A DNA stretch of 64,000 bases from Niveispirillum sp943370215 (GTDB taxonomy: Bacteria > Pseudomonadota > Alphaproteobacteria > Azospirillales > Azospirillaceae): positions 62,001 to 126,000 of the forward strand of contig CALRQC020000008.1 in NCBI GenBank assembly GCA_943370215.1, read 5' to 3'. The notes under the pieces were generated by a model that was not told the origin of the DNA, did no database searches, and saw only the letters and a list, made by a program, of their open reading frames with translations. The stretch's first letter is position 1. Each line of letters begins with the position of its first letter. Positions 16,548-26,504 of the stretch are shown piece by piece. A program made the translations under genes and the position numbers.

Positions 16548-19500
16548 ATGATGAAGGGACGTAACCGTCTTCTTTTGCTGTCGACGTGCGCCGTCAGCCT
16601 GTTAGCGGTAACCGCTTCGGCACAGCAGGCGTCGGACAAGAAGGGTTCCGATACGGAACTGCAGATTTCCGAAATCATCGTTACCGGCACGCGCATCGCG
16701 CGGCCGAACGCGACGGCCGCAGCGCCGATTCAGTCGGTCACGGCTGCGGAAATCCAGGCACAAGCGGCCGTCAATATCGAAGAAGTGTTGAACCGGCTGC
16801 CGCAGATCTCGCCGGACAACCAGGCCAGCTATCAGGATTCCGATGGTCGCCAGCGCATCAAGCTGCGCAATCTCGGCTTTGAACGCACGCTGGTTCTGGT
16901 CGATGGCAAGCGCCTGGGCACCATGAATGGGCAGGATGCCGGGATCATCCCCACCGCCCTGCTGGACCGGGTGGACGTGCTGACCGGTGGCGCTTCCTCG
17001 GTCTATGGTTCCGACGCCGTTGCCGGCGTCGTCAATTTCGTGATGAAGAAGAAGTATGAGGGCGTTCAGATCAACGCCAACCATAACTTCTACTATCACA
17101 AGAACAAGCCGACCCTGGTGTCGGACATTGCCAACAAATATGGCTTCACGCCGGCCACCGGCACCCACAAGGATGGCGGCCGCGCCGACATCTCCGTCGC
17201 CGCTGGCACGGGATTGTTTGAAGACCGGCTGCACATTTCAGGCTTCCTGGATTACCGCGAAGCCAGCCTGGTGCCGTACAGCAGCCGCGAAACCTCCGCC
17301 TGCCAGATCACGGAATCGAGCAAGGATGGCCCGCTGGGCTGCACCACCTCCACCTATTCGCCCGCCGGCTATATCTCGCCGCGTGGGGGCAGCAATAATG
17401 GTTCGGTCTTCCTGAACAACCCGAATGGCAGCCGTACCTTCGTGCCCAACAGCACAGCACCCGGCTTTGCCACCAACCCCTATGATGGCTATCCGTTCCA
17501 GCGCAAGAACAAGCGGTGGAATGGCGGCGGCTTCGCCACGTTCGATCTGACAGATAGCGCCGAGCTTTATGTCGACGCATTGATGTTCCATGATCGCACG
17601 TCGAACCCCTACCCCGCGCGGGTCTATAGCTACACGGTGTATGGCGACACGCCTTATCAGGTGAACTGCAACAACCCGTTCATGTCGGCCGCACAGGCAC
17701 AGTCGGTTTGCGGTTCGTCTGCCGGTACCGCCGCTTTCATGCCGTTGGAAGTGCGCTACCGTTTCAACAGCCTGCCCCATGTTGAAGATGTCTATGTCAA
17801 CAAGGGTCATCGCATCACCGGTGGTGTGCGCGGTAAGTTCGCCGACGTCTGGAGCTATGATGTGGGTGGCGTCTACGCCCGCAACCGCCAGGATTCGACC
17901 GGCGGCAATCTGCCCGATTTCGACAAGATCAATCGCTCGCTGAATGTGGTCAATGTCAATGGCACGCCGACCTGCGTGTCCAAGACCAATGGCAGCGATC
18001 CTGATTGCGTGCCGTTCGATGCCTTCCGTGCCAACAACAATGACGCGGCCCTGTTCGATTATCTGCTGACCCGTCCCAGCGGCACCAGCAGCAATATCGG
18101 CACCCTGGGCAATGTGCTGGCCAACGTTCAGGGCGACCTGGGCGCCTATGGCGTGACCTCGCCTTGGGCGAACGAAGGCGTTGCCGTTGCGTTCGGGGCG
18201 GAATATCGCCACGATCAGTTGAAGACCTTCGCTGATTCGATCTACCGCAAGGAAAATGGCGGCACGGATCGGACGCTGAACCAGCATGTCTGGGAAGGAA
18301 ATCTGGAAGTTCAGGCCCCGCTGGTCCAGGAAAAGCCGGGTGTTGAGCTGTTGCAGCTCAATGGTGGTTATCGCCTGTCCAAGTATAACAGCAACCCGGA
18401 TGCCTTCTCCACCTGGAAGGGTGAAAGCCTTTACGCTCCGGTGGAGGACATTACATTCCGTGCCTCCATCAACAAGGCGCAGCGTGCGCCGACCGTTGTG
18501 GAAATCGCCCAGGCCAATAATTTCGAGTACAAGAAGCAGGGCGGCCTGGAGAACGATTTCTGCGCCAGCACGCCGCGTCAGGTTCAGGATCCCAAGGATC
18601 CGACCAAGATGATCACGGTCTATGACAGCCCCAAGGCATCGCAGGCCGTCTGCGCCGCCACCGGGCTGGCCCCCAGCCTTTATGGTAGCCGTGATCTGTC
18701 CTGCCCGGACAGCGCTTGCTCCGTTCGCCTGGGTGGCTTCACGGTCGATCCGGAAACCGCCTATACCAAGACCATCGGTGTGGTGCTGAAGCCGCGCTTC
18801 GCCAAGGGGCTGGTGGTGTCGGTTGATCGGTTCATGATCGACCTGAATGACAGCATCGGCTTTAACTACGACGATTATTTCTGGAAGGGCTGCCTGCAGA
18901 CCGGCCAGGAATTCTTCTGCTCGAAGTTTGTGCGTAATGCCAATGGCACGCTCTACAGTGCTGCCGGCACCAACCCGACCACCGGCTTCATCCGTGGCGG
19001 TACCACCAACTACTACAAGAGCAAGTCGCACGGGTGGGACGTACAGGCCCAGTATCGTCTGGACCTGGAAGACCTGAACCTGCAGGAAGCCGGCTTCATC
19101 GACTGGAGCTTCGCCGGTTCGTTGACCACCCTGGCCGGTGGCCAGGATTCGCCGATCCTGCCGAAGTATAATTGCGCTGGGTATTATGGTGGTCCGTGCG
19201 GCCAGTTGATCCCGAAATGGACGCACGGTCTGCGCGGTACCTATAATTCGGAAGATGGCAACTTCACCGCCTCGCTGAACTGGCGCTATGTCGGCGTGAT
19301 GAACAATGTCAGCAACTCCGGCAAGCCGGAACTGGGCTGGACGCAGGCCGGTGAACGTTCCACCTTCTACCGTATTCCGGCCTATAATTACTTCGATCTG
19401 GCCTTCTCCTATCGCGTGCAGGAGAATTACACGTTCCGGCTGGCGGCGAACAACCTGTTCGACAAGCGCCCGCCGATCGTGCCCAACTCCTACAGCTATG

Positions 19501-19583
19501 GTCTTTCCCGCAACAACACCCTGTCTGCCCGCTATGACTCGCTGGGCCGTCAGATTGCCATGGGCCTGACCATCAACTTCTGA
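16548..19583 (+). CDS. TonB-dependent outer-membrane receptor 1
   Basis: A 1011-residue TonB-dependent receptor. A signal peptide (MMKGRNRLLLLSTCAVSLLAVTASAQ read in parts) is followed by the TonB-box region ISEIIVTGTRIARPNA, a plug domain (NIEEVLNRLPQIS, RIKLRNLGFERTLVLVDGKR, GGASSVYGSDAVAGVVNFVMKK in parts) and a beta barrel. The barrel ends in the usual aromatic C-terminus with MGLTINF. It lies after the PNGase A gene and before a strong terminator. By context it may import the freed N-glycan or glycopeptides; the substrate is inference. Confidence 0.9.
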   Translation: MMKGRNRLLLLSTCAVSLLAVTASAQQASDKKGSDTELQISEIIVTGTRIARPNATAAAPIQSVTAAEIQAQAAVNIEEVLNRLPQISPDNQASYQDSDGRQRIKLRNLGFERTLVLVDGKRLGTMNGQDAGIIPTALLDRVDVLTGGASSVYGSDAVAGVVNFVMKKKYEGVQINANHNFYYHKNKPTLVSDIANKYGFTPATGTHKDGGRADISVAAGTGLFEDRLHISGFLDYREASLVPYSSRETSACQITESSKDGPLGCTTSTYSPAGYISPRGGSNNGSVFLNNPNGSRTFVPNSTAPGFATNPYDGYPFQRKNKRWNGGGFATFDLTDSAELYVDALMFHDRTSNPYPARVYSYTVYGDTPYQVNCNNPFMSAAQAQSVCGSSAGTAAFMPLEVRYRFNSLPHVEDVYVNKGHRITGGVRGKFADVWSYDVGGVYARNRQDSTGGNLPDFDKINRSLNVVNVNGTPTCVSKTNGSDPDCVPFDAFRANNNDAALFDYLLTRPSGTSSNIGTLGNVLANVQGDLGAYGVTSPWANEGVAVAFGAEYRHDQLKTFADSIYRKENGGTDRTLNQHVWEGNLEVQAPLVQEKPGVELLQLNGGYRLSKYNSNPDAFSTWKGESLYAPVEDITFRASINKAQRAPTVVEIAQANNFEYKKQGGLENDFCASTPRQVQDPKDPTKMITVYDSPKASQAVCAATGLAPSLYGSRDLSCPDSACSVRLGGFTVDPETAYTKTIGVVLKPRFAKGLVVSVDRFMIDLNDSIGFNYDDYFWKGCLQTGQEFFCSKFVRNANGTLYSAAGTNPTTGFIRGGTTNYYKSKSHGWDVQAQYRLDLEDLNLQEAGFIDWSFAGSLTTLAGGQDSPILPKYNCAGYYGGPCGQLIPKWTHGLRGTYNSEDGNFTASLNWRYVGVMNNVSNSGKPELGWTQAGERSTFYRIPAYNYFDLAFSYRVQENYTFRLAANNLFDKRPPIVPNSYSYGLSRNNTLSARYDSLGRQIAMGLTINF

Positions 19584-19642
19584 TCCCTACCCGTCCCGGC
19601 CTCCGTCCCCTTGTGGGGCCGGGACAATCCACACAAAATTAA

Positions 19643-19681
19643 ACCCCTTCAGCCCGGCCGGGCTGAAGGGGTCTTTTTTTT
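19643..19681 (+). terminator. Rho-independent terminator after TonB receptor 1
   Basis: A perfect 30-base palindrome (19643-19672, centre CCCGGCCGGG) is followed by C and eight T residues. It ends the plus-strand receptor transcript, facing the convergent chemoreceptor gene. Confidence 0.92.
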
Positions 19682-19707
19682 GAGCGAAGAGGAAATGCGT
19701 TGGCTGG

Positions 19708-21786
19708 TCAGGTTCGGATACTGGCCACGAAACGCTGGACTTCCTGACGCAACCGGGTTGCCTGCTGGGACAGGTTATCGGATGCAGTCCTGGCATGGGC
19801 CGCCATCGCGCCGGTTTCACTGGCCGCCCGCGTCACCTCCTGAATCGTCGCCGTAACTTCCTGGGTACCGGCTGCCGCTTCCTGCACATTGCGGCTGATC
19901 TCCTGGGTTGCCGCGCCCTGTTCCTCTGCCGCCGCGGCAATGGTGGTCACCGTCTCACTGATGGAGACGATGGTGTGACCGATGGACTGGATGGCGGTAA
20001 CGGCATTACCGCTAACCGCCTGCATCCGGCTGATCTGTCCGGCAATTTCCTCCGTGGCGCGCGCCGTCTGGGCGGCCAGGTTCTTCACCTCCGACGCCAC
20101 GACGGCAAAACCCTTGCCGGCGTCCCCTGCCCGCGCCGCCTCAATCGTGGCGTTCAGCGCCAGCAGATTGGTCTGGGCGGCGATTTCCTGGATCAGGTTC
20201 ACCACATCACCAATCCGCTGTGCCGCGTCAACCAGCCCGGCGACCGTATCGTTGGTCTTCTCCACCTCCGCGACGGCATCCCCGGCCTTGCGGCTGGATT
20301 CCGCCAGGCGCTGATTGATTTCCGTGATGGAACGCGCCAGTTCCTCGGCCGCGGCAGCAACGGTCTGCACATTGGCGCTGGCAATGTCGGCCGCATTGGC
20401 CACGGCATTGGCCTGGGCATTGGTCTGGGTGGCGATGGCAGACAGGGCTTCTGAATCATTGCGGATACGGCCGGACTGTTCCGCCACGACACTGACCACA
20501 CCGCCAACACTGCCTTCAAAGTCATCCGCCAGCCGGTTCAGTTCCTGCTTCTGACGGCGTGCTGCCTGCTCCTCATCCTGGCGACGCTGTTCTTCCATCT
20601 CTGCCACGCGGCCTGCATTGTCCTTGAACAATTGCAGCGCCTTGTTGATCGCACCGATTTCATCGGCGCGGTCCTGATCACCAACATGAACAGAATGGTT
20701 GCCATGGGTCAGGGCCTGCACAGTGACGATGATCCGCCGCAACGGAACACCCACGATCTGTCGCGTGGCCCCCCCCAATGCAAACAGCAACAGCACGGTC
20801 AACAAGGTTGCGCCGATCAAAATCAGATTGCGCAATTCCACCTTCGGCTTTTCCACCTGATCCAACGGCAAGTTCACCAGAACGGACCAGGGTGTGACGC
20901 TGGCACCGATCGTCACAGGGAAGAAAAGTTGCTGAACTTCAGTTTTCAGGCTCTTTGAAAAGGAAATCTGCTGATATTCCTTACCTTTGCTGATGAAGGA
21001 TAAAGCGTCTTTCAGTTTTTCGTTGGTTTCGCCAATGGGCTTGCCCAGATGATCTTTGTTGGCATACCCAACCCAAAGCCCGCCATTGGAAATCAGGTAA
21101 ACTGAACCGGTATTAAACGGCTTAACCCCCTTCAATACATCCAAAATATTGTCTGTGGCAATATCAACGCCGGCATTTCCAATGAATTTCCCATTTTCAA
21201 TGATCGGAACCACCAATGACACCATCAGAACGGACTTACCGGCAACCGTATAGACATAGGGTTCGACCACTACTTCCTTCAAGCTGCGCTTGGAAAGTTG
21301 ATAATAGTTCCCGTCCGGGCCAGGATCATCATAGCCAACCAATGTTTCCAGCATTGCTTTGCCGGTCCCCCGGTTCCAGTAGGGGACATACCGACCCGCT
21401 TTATCACTGCCTGGGGTATTGATGGCGTTGGCATCCTTGCCACCAAAACTATCGGGTTCCATGCCCACCCAGACGGCCAGCAAACTTGGATTGGTTTCCA
21501 GCAATTCCTTCAGCCAGGCATTCACCTCTGCCCGACCCATTCCACCATTTTTCAAGCTGACCATGGAGCTTGCCACGAACCGACCAATATCCATGGCGTC
21601 GTTGATCTGCCGTTCAACCTGCGCCGCATTATAACGGCCAACCTTTTCTCCAACCTCCAAAGACAGCTTGTCTATATGCTGACTGCTGCTTTCGGTAATG
21701 GCGATTATCGCCCCTCCCAATCCGATGAGAAGCACGCTGGCGATAGCCAGCAATAGTTTGGTTACTAATGGAAATCGTTTGAACAC
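19708..21786 (-). CDS. Methyl-accepting chemotaxis protein with double-Cache sensor
   Basis: A chemoreceptor of about 692 residues. Membrane helix 1 (about 8-28, LLLAIASVLLIGLGGAIIAI) precedes a periplasmic double-Cache sensor of about 230 residues (AGRYVPYWNRG, EPYVYTVAGKSVLMVSLVVP, GNAGVDI). Helix 2 (ILIGATLLTVLLLFALGG), a HAMP segment and a long cytoplasmic coiled coil follow, with the conserved tip IAAQTNLLALNATIEAARAG near residue 540. I favour the GTG at 21786, preceded by GGGGGG; ATG 21810 is possible. It is surrounded by N-glycan genes and may steer the cell towards a glycan-derived compound, which is inference. Confidence 0.88.
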   Translation of the reverse strand: MFKRFPLVTKLLLAIASVLLIGLGGAIIAITESSSQHIDKLSLEVGEKVGRYNAAQVERQINDAMDIGRFVASSMVSLKNGGMGRAEVNAWLKELLETNPSLLAVWVGMEPDSFGGKDANAINTPGSDKAGRYVPYWNRGTGKAMLETLVGYDDPGPDGNYYQLSKRSLKEVVVEPYVYTVAGKSVLMVSLVVPIIENGKFIGNAGVDIATDNILDVLKGVKPFNTGSVYLISNGGLWVGYANKDHLGKPIGETNEKLKDALSFISKGKEYQQISFSKSLKTEVQQLFFPVTIGASVTPWSVLVNLPLDQVEKPKVELRNLILIGATLLTVLLLFALGGATRQIVGVPLRRIIVTVQALTHGNHSVHVGDQDRADEIGAINKALQLFKDNAGRVAEMEEQRRQDEEQAARRQKQELNRLADDFEGSVGGVVSVVAEQSGRIRNDSEALSAIATQTNAQANAVANAADIASANVQTVAAAAEELARSITEINQRLAESSRKAGDAVAEVEKTNDTVAGLVDAAQRIGDVVNLIQEIAAQTNLLALNATIEAARAGDAGKGFAVVASEVKNLAAQTARATEEIAGQISRMQAVSGNAVTAIQSIGHTIVSISETVTTIAAAAEEQGAATQEISRNVQEAAAGTQEVTATIQEVTRAASETGAMAAHARTASDNLSQQATRLRQEVQRFVASIRT

Positions 21787-21932
21787 TGTACCCCCCACAC
21801 GAGTGCGCATTTGACTGTAGGATAAGCGTAGGGAGACGGTTACAAAGGAAAAAATATGTTCATCTGGATATGCGACATAATGGGATATGCAGCCCAACCG
21901 AAGATGAAATGATAAACAGGTTAATTTCAAAA

Positions 21933-24326
21933 TTATTTTGAAATTGGAAATAACCACACTTCCGCAATCTGTTTGCCGCGGCCGCTTCCCCCCATCCCCG
22001 GCGGGCGGAACCACTGCAATGTTAGCTGACCATTATGGATAGCGGTTTGAGGAATAGTATAGTCCTGCACCGTCGGGTTGGCCGGGCGGGAAAATGGCGG
22101 CTGAATGTCCAGTGCTCCGTTCGCCACCAACCGGATAGGCAGATTGTAATCCTCCCCCGCATAGGTTACCCGCAGCCGATAGGGTTTGCCTGCGTCGAGA
22201 TTGCGATAACGCAGGGTCAGCGGGCTATCATACAGTGTCTCGCCATAGGTAACCCAGGAAAGGCGCCAGTCTGGCCCTGGCGTGACGTCGGCGATGGAGT
22301 GGATGGCCGTTTGAAAGAATTGCGGATCGCGCGCGGCCCCGGGGCCGCGTACCAAATGGAGCGAACGGGCGGGGTCGCCCAGATCATCATAAAGCGCACC
22401 GGGCACCGGCTGCTCCCAGTCAACAATCCTCGCCAGTTGCCGCCGCCTTTCTGCCTCATCGGGCAGAGCGGCGATGATGTCGAAACGCTTTTCCAGCCAG
22501 CCACGATTGTTGAGCGACGTGTCGATCCGGTCCAGGTTCGCCCCCCGCTCCCAATTCGACGCCCCATAGAGCCGGACGCTGAGCTGCAGGCCGACATGGT
22601 GATAAAGCCGCCCGGCAAGCTGAAATACCTGCGCGCGCAGGGCCATGGTCTGCTCATCATCCACGGTCGCAAGCACGGCGCGGGCGTCAGCCACGGCGGC
22701 ATGGCTGCCCAGTTGGGGGGCTCGGCGCAAAACACTCATCGCTTGCGCCTCCCGCGCCGCTTCCGCAATGGCTCGCCGGCGGGCATAGGCGTCATAATGA
22801 GCACGGTAAAGCACGCTTTCCCAGCGCCAATTGCCGGGTGCCACCCTGTGATCCAGGGCCTGAAAGCCCTGCAGCGTGGCACCGATACCGGCATTCTGTC
22901 GGATCGGCCCGCGCCAATTACGCTCCAGATCCAGGATCAGGGCGGCGGCACGGTCGGCATGGGTCTGGCCGACGGCAGGGCCGAGGAAGTAGCGGGCATA
23001 ATCACGCAGAATCTCTGCCGGATCGGTGGCAGCAGACCAGCCCCATTGCGACCACAGCATCTTGTTCACATCATCCGTCACCCCTTCGGAATAGGTGACG
23101 AAGCCGGTGAACAGCGGCTGAAAATGCCGATAGATCACGCCCATATCCGCCGGCCTTGGGCTGATCGGCTCCCGCCCTTCCAACAGGGCGAAGGCCGGAT
23201 CCCAATCCACCACCGGGAACTGCGCGTGCAGCGTGTGGCCGATATCCGGATAGGCCTGGATCGGATAGCGGGCAGGAATGCGCGCCCGCTGTACCGCCAT
23301 CGGGTCACGCGATTGCGGGCCGATGAAGATGCCGGTCAGCCAGCTCGGCTGGCGGTTCAACTGACGATAAAATGCCTCATAACCGGCCTGATCGAACCCC
23401 TGGGTTGATACCCACAGTTCCGCGTTCGGATGATGGCGGTGCAGGCGCGCCGCCAGCTTTTCCAGCAGCGGGAACAGATCGTCCGGCGGGGTATGGCCCG
23501 GATCGCCACCGGGGACATAGAGGGCATGGATGGCGGGGAAGCGCTGGATCAGCGCCTCGAAATCCGCCAGCTCTGCCGCCACCTGCGCCGGGTCGCCATA
23601 ATCAGCGCGGATGACCGGGTAATAAAGATCGAAATCCAGACCGTATTTCGCCAGTATGCCGGCAATGCCAATGATGGTTTCATCCGCCGGGGCGGGGAAG
23701 AGCGGGCTTGCCTTCTCATCATCGGAAATCGGGGCAATTACCTGGATGGCGTTGCTGCCAAAGACCGCCAGATCGCGGATTTCCTGTTCGAACTGCGCCA
23801 GGGTCCAGGCATCATAGGTGTTGTTCTTGAAGCGATAGCCGATCTGGTGGCTGCGCAGCGTCTTTTCCGGTGTTGCCGTGACATTCAAGGGGGCCGCCAG
23901 AAACGCCCGCCCCTTCTCCATCGCCAGCGACCGCAGCAGATGGCCGATGCCATAGAGTACGCCGCGCGCATCATGCCCGGCGATGGCGATCAGGGGGCGG
24001 CCCTGATAGGTGAAGGTGCGCAGCGCATAGCCCTCACGGCCCCATCCCACCGGTGCCGTCCAGGCCGAACGCAGGTCAGCCGGCAGCAGGGCCCCCATCT
24101 GCGTCCCCTGCCCCACCACCACCAGCGGCCCTGCCCCCTGATCCCCCTGTTCCCAGGCAATGCCGGTGCGCTTGGCCACCTCTTCCAGCAGCAGTGTCAC
24201 CGCTGCCTGTTCCGGCCCGCTGGCAGGTAGGGCAACCAGGGTGGCGTGCGTCAGGTCCAGGCTTTGCGCCTTGGCCGGCAGAAGCGGGGACAGCCAGAGC
24301 AGGGCGATCAGGAGCAGAAGACGCAT
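21933..24326 (-). CDS. Exported glycosidase-like protein of unassigned family
   Basis: About 797 residues with a clear signal peptide (MRLLLLIALLWLSPLLPAKAQS). The N-terminal domain (about 20-165) has the shape of the GH20/GH67 helper domain: AAVTLLLEEVAKRTGI and GHDARGVLYGIGHLLRSL. A probable TIM barrel follows (YRFKNNTYDAWTLAQFEQEI, FGSNAIQVIAP, YVPGGDPGHTPPDDLF, ELWVSTQGFD, GFVTYSEGVTDDVNK) and then a beta-rich C-terminus. The Glu in TYSEG is a candidate catalytic residue. I cannot name the GH family. Upstream in-frame starts up to 24374 exist. It is separated from the GH operon by a terminator and a palindromic repeat. Confidence 0.7.
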   Translation of the reverse strand: MRLLLLIALLWLSPLLPAKAQSLDLTHATLVALPASGPEQAAVTLLLEEVAKRTGIAWEQGDQGAGPLVVVGQGTQMGALLPADLRSAWTAPVGWGREGYALRTFTYQGRPLIAIAGHDARGVLYGIGHLLRSLAMEKGRAFLAAPLNVTATPEKTLRSHQIGYRFKNNTYDAWTLAQFEQEIRDLAVFGSNAIQVIAPISDDEKASPLFPAPADETIIGIAGILAKYGLDFDLYYPVIRADYGDPAQVAAELADFEALIQRFPAIHALYVPGGDPGHTPPDDLFPLLEKLAARLHRHHPNAELWVSTQGFDQAGYEAFYRQLNRQPSWLTGIFIGPQSRDPMAVQRARIPARYPIQAYPDIGHTLHAQFPVVDWDPAFALLEGREPISPRPADMGVIYRHFQPLFTGFVTYSEGVTDDVNKMLWSQWGWSAATDPAEILRDYARYFLGPAVGQTHADRAAALILDLERNWRGPIRQNAGIGATLQGFQALDHRVAPGNWRWESVLYRAHYDAYARRRAIAEAAREAQAMSVLRRAPQLGSHAAVADARAVLATVDDEQTMALRAQVFQLAGRLYHHVGLQLSVRLYGASNWERGANLDRIDTSLNNRGWLEKRFDIIAALPDEAERRRQLARIVDWEQPVPGALYDDLGDPARSLHLVRGPGAARDPQFFQTAIHSIADVTPGPDWRLSWVTYGETLYDSPLTLRYRNLDAGKPYRLRVTYAGEDYNLPIRLVANGALDIQPPFSRPANPTVQDYTIPQTAIHNGQLTLQWFRPPGMGGSGRGKQIAEVWLFPISK

Positions 24327-24393
24327 GGGAAGCAACGTCCAGAAAAGCATAAGTGTCCGTCCAAGAACTTTCACTTCTTTTCCAATCTCTTAA

Positions 24394-24466
24394 CCGTCAT
24401 TCCCGCGAAGGCGGGAATCCATACGACAGCGCGGATTTTGGATTCCCGCCTTCGCGGGAATGACGG
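24394..24466. repeat. Perfect inverted repeat, 27-base arms (dispersed palindrome)
   Basis: Arms at 24394-24420 and 24440-24466 are exact reverse complements with a 19-base loop. Each arm contains the inner palindrome TTCCCGCGAAGGCGGGAA. It has the same outer CCGTCA and GCGAAGGC core as the element at 3261-3344, so both belong to one REP-like family. Confidence 0.8.
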
Positions 24467-24518
24467 TAGAGAAAGGGCAAGGCTTCGAAAGGCGGGATAA
24501 CTTTCCGGACAAACACTA

Positions 24519-24551
24519 AGAAAAAGGCGCGGAAGTCTCCCCCCGCGCCTT
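24519..24551 (-). terminator. Rho-independent terminator of the GH20-GH29 operon
   Basis: On the minus strand AAGGCGCGG (24551-24543) pairs with CCGCGCCTT (24532-24524), followed by a short T tract, directly after the GH29 stop. It marks the end of the six-gene operon and separates it from the unassigned gene downstream. Confidence 0.85.
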
Positions 24552-24566
24552 CACGATCAAGCCGCC

Positions 24567-26489
24567 TTAGGAGCGCGGCGTAAACCCACCGATGCCGGCA
24601 ATGGCCATGCGCGGCATCGCCACCGCCGTTTCCGGGAAGCTGAGCCGCAGGAAGCGGGCCTTGCGCGGTGCATCGAACGGAATGCGCTGGGTGGCCAGGG
24701 CATAGGCGATGTTGGAGAACTCACCCTTGCCGCCGGCTTGCCAGGACTTACCGTCCAGGCTGGTTTCGGCGACATAGCCCTTGGGCGGGGCGGCACCCGT
24801 CATCACCTGACGCGACGGCGTCAGGCTGAAGCCGGCCAGATTGGTCTCCGCCCCCAGATCGACGGTGACGCTGGCGGGCTTGCCCGGCTGCGGTGCATCC
24901 ATGATCCAGATGGTCTGGGCATCATTATCCAGCAGCTTTTCTGCCTTGGGTGCCGTCGCCTCCACCACCTTCCACGTCGTCACGTCCAGCACGGTCGGGT
25001 CGGTGGAAACGATGGGCGGCACCGACACCGGGGCGACGGCACGGAACAGGGCGAATTCGGTAATGGCCGGGCACACCGGTGCCTCGACAATGCGCAGCCG
25101 CACCTTGGTCGGCGTGATCGGTGCCTTCAGGCGAACGACGCGCTGCTGGGAGATGCATTCATGCTCCGCCAGCACCTGCCATTTGCCATCAATCTCCGCA
25201 TCCAGGGCAAAGCGGGTGACGCGCACGCCCAGCGGCAGATATTCGGCAATGCGGATCAGGTCGAACGTCGTGCCGGGCTTCAGTTCAAGCGTCAAAGCCG
25301 GCTTGGTCACATCGTCGGGCGTGGACCAATAGGTTTCCCGGTCGCCATCCAGCACCAGCGACGGTTCAAACCCCGGTCCCCGGCTGTGGCTGGCATAGGC
25401 GACGGCCCCCTGCGCCAGATCCTGGGCAAAGGTGGCGCGCATGGCATCGCCGAAGGATTTCAGGATTTTCACATCCTGATCGGGGATGCGGCCGCGCCGG
25501 TCCGGCGGCAGGTTCAGGTTCAGGTTGGTGCCGCGGGCAATGCTCTCATCAAACAGCTTCACCAGCCGTTCCGGGCTCTTGACCTTGGAATCCTCATCCG
25601 CGTGATAGAACCAGCCGGGACGGATGGAAACATTGGTTTCCGTCGGCCACCAGAGTTCACCGCCGCGCACGCCGGAATTGCCTTCCACCTGATCATAGGG
25701 CTTGTTGGGCATGGTCGGCCAGCACGGGTCACCGGCCACCCCATCCTCGTTCCCCACCCAGCGGATATCAGCACCCAGCGGATCGAAGGTGCAGGCATTG
25801 GGCTGCAGCTTGTGCACCAGGGCCACAATGTCGGGCCAATTGTAATATTTCGGCGCGTCGATCTTGCGGGCTTCCCGCGCACCGCCGTAATAGCCGTCGC
25901 CGCCATTGGCCCCGTCGAACCAGACCTCGAACAGGTCGCCATACTGGGTGCAGAGTTCCGTCAGCGTGGCGCGGAAATATTCCACATAGGCCGGGCGGCC
26001 ATAGTCGGCGTGGTTGCGGTCCCAGGGGGACAGGTAGATGCCGAACAGCATCCCTGCCCGCTTACAGGCATCGGCAAATTCGCGGACGATATCGCCCTGG
26101 CCGTTCTTGTAGGGGCTGTTGCGGATGCAATGTTCGGTCAGCTTGGTCGGCCAGAGGCAGAAACCATCATGATGCTTGGCCGTCAGCAGAATGCCGCGCA
26201 ACCCGCCCGCCTTGGCCGCACCGACGATCTGGTCGGCGTCAAAATCGGTCGGGTTGAACAGCTTCACATCCTCATCCCCATACCCCCATTCCTTGTCGGT
26301 GAAGGTATTGATGGAGAAATGGATGAAGGCATAGCTGCCGATGCCGTGCCAGCGCCATTGCCGGGCGCTGGGCGTGGCGCCATAGGGCTTGGGCGCATTG
26401 GCGCGGGTGGCCGCCAGCGCCGACATGGCCGGAAGCGTGCTGGCGGCCAGGCTGGTGGCAAGCAAAGTACGCCGGGAAAAGGCGGTCAT
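24567..26489 (-). CDS. GH29 alpha-L-fucosidase, Tat-exported
   Basis: A 640-residue enzyme. The N-terminus MTAFSRRTLLATSLAAS is a twin-arginine signal. The GH29 barrel follows: YAFIHFSINTFTDKEWGYG, LTAKHHDGFCLWPTKLTEH, FGIYLSPWDRN, and the nucleophile Asp192 in EVWFDGANG. The C-terminal third holds one or two carbohydrate-binding beta domains of the F5/8 type (PGFEPSLVLDGDRETYWST, and again LLDNDAQTIWIMD). The segments resemble the subfamily specific for alpha-1,3/1,4-fucose, which would suit plant core fucose or Lewis a. Last gene of the operon, 15 bases after GH92. In position it corresponds to the end of the Xanthomonas nix cluster. Confidence 0.9.
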   Translation of the reverse strand: MTAFSRRTLLATSLAASTLPAMSALAATRANAPKPYGATPSARQWRWHGIGSYAFIHFSINTFTDKEWGYGDEDVKLFNPTDFDADQIVGAAKAGGLRGILLTAKHHDGFCLWPTKLTEHCIRNSPYKNGQGDIVREFADACKRAGMLFGIYLSPWDRNHADYGRPAYVEYFRATLTELCTQYGDLFEVWFDGANGGDGYYGGAREARKIDAPKYYNWPDIVALVHKLQPNACTFDPLGADIRWVGNEDGVAGDPCWPTMPNKPYDQVEGNSGVRGGELWWPTETNVSIRPGWFYHADEDSKVKSPERLVKLFDESIARGTNLNLNLPPDRRGRIPDQDVKILKSFGDAMRATFAQDLAQGAVAYASHSRGPGFEPSLVLDGDRETYWSTPDDVTKPALTLELKPGTTFDLIRIAEYLPLGVRVTRFALDAEIDGKWQVLAEHECISQQRVVRLKAPITPTKVRLRIVEAPVCPAITEFALFRAVAPVSVPPIVSTDPTVLDVTTWKVVEATAPKAEKLLDNDAQTIWIMDAPQPGKPASVTVDLGAETNLAGFSLTPSRQVMTGAAPPKGYVAETSLDGKSWQAGGKGEFSNIAYALATQRIPFDAPRKARFLRLSFPETAVAMPRMAIAGIGGFTPRS

Positions 26490-26504
26490 CTTGGGGCTTC
26501 CTTC

